A stretch of DNA of 43,207 nt, taken from NCBI GenBank assembly GCA_031253625.1, contig JAIRVZ010000048.1, forward strand, positions 1 through 43,207, given 5' to 3'. The DNA is from Dysgonamonadaceae bacterium (GTDB lineage Bacteria; Bacteroidota; Bacteroidia; Bacteroidales; Azobacteroidaceae). Shown here piece by piece: positions 43,033 through 43,207 of this stretch (positions are counted from its first letter, which is position 1; every line of letters begins with the position of its first letter). The translations under genes were made by a program, and so were the position numbers. The notes under the pieces were generated by a model that saw nothing but the letters and a program-made list of their open reading frames with translations, did no database searches and had not been told where the DNA came from.

Positions 43033-43207
43033 AAAACTTTCCCCACTACACTCAACTCGACGCCATGGACTGTGGAGCAACCTGTCTTCGCATGATTTCC
43101 AAGTATTACGGCAAATCCTACTCCAACCAAACCTTGCGGGAAAAGAGTTTCATAACTCATTCGGGAGTAAGTCTGTTGGGTATTTCGGAAGCAGCCGAAA
43201 GCATCGG
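43029..43207 (+). CDS. C39 peptidase-containing bacteriocin exporter (5' part)
   Basis: Only 59 residues lie in the window. They read QLDAMDCGATCLRMISKYYG, with catalytic Cys15, which is the start of a C39 peptidase domain of peptide-processing ABC transporters. Such proteins cut after Gly-Gly and export the core. It could serve all three precursors. The sequence is less AT-rich than the maturase before it, which hints at a different history. Confidence 0.9.
   Translation, partial: MKNFPHYTQLDAMDCGATCLRMISKYYGKSYSNQTLREKSFITHSGVSLLGISEAAESI

Noticed and set aside
1..43207. CRISPR array or complete insertion sequence
   Set aside because: No regularly spaced short repeats and no intact transposase or terminal inverted repeats with target duplications were seen.

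Overview
The window looks like the chromosome of an AT-rich member of the Bacteroidota, most likely of the order Bacteroidales. The evidence is a GldG-type gliding/ABC protein, the type IX secretion (T9SS) proteins PorT and PorE, a secreted protease with a T9SS C-terminal sorting domain, repeated promoters of the Bacteroidetes form (TTTG, 19-21 bases, TAnnTTTG), and AT-rich spacers with few Shine-Dalgarno sites. No species is claimed.

Region 1 (1-13793) is mostly housekeeping: the 3' end of gldG, dnaN (sliding clamp), a DnaQ-fold exonuclease, psd and pssA (phosphatidylethanolamine synthesis), a HAD phosphatase, an S9 peptidase, a candidate 6S-like RNA, porT, rnhB, a lipoprotein tyrosine-phosphatase-like gene, a DEAD-box helicase, an SPL-type radical SAM gene and an HD-domain gene. 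Several gaps hold long inverted repeats of unrelated sequence.

Region 2 (13874-22674) is a defence-type island: an apparently self-regulated Fic protein with two operator copies, then a restriction-modification operon. Its methylase carries an N-terminal PD-(D/E)XK nuclease domain and is paired with a separate two-TRD specificity subunit. No translocating HsdR is present, so it resembles type IIB (BcgI-like) systems. Downstream are an OLD-like ATPase/TOPRIM protein, an unknown membrane coiled-coil protein and an Mrr-type nuclease.

Region 3 (22675-31392) holds tRNA-Asp, manC, porE, a HigB/HigA toxin-antitoxin pair with a clear operator, a long-chain acyl-CoA ligase and a trypsin-like protease probably exported by the T9SS.

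Region 4 (31396 to the right edge) is the most unusual part: a modular RiPP (ribosomally made, modified peptide) locus. One layout occurs three times: an XRE regulator on the minus strand, a divergent operator/promoter gap, a small double-glycine-leader precursor, a hairpin with a T-run, then processing or effector genes. Module A has a precursor with five Ser-Cys pairs, a radical SAM/SPASM maturase, an S41 peptidase and an EreA/ChaN-like protein. Module B has a class I lanthipeptide-like precursor, a membrane-anchored HExxHxxGxxH protease and a broken LanC cyclase. Module C has a six-cysteine precursor, a DUF4932-like metalloprotease, a second radical SAM/SPASM maturase and the start of a C39 peptidase that should cut the leaders at Gly-Gly and export the products. 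Between modules B and C, duplicated pieces of both ends of module A suggest a fourth, collapsed module. The locus continues past the right edge.
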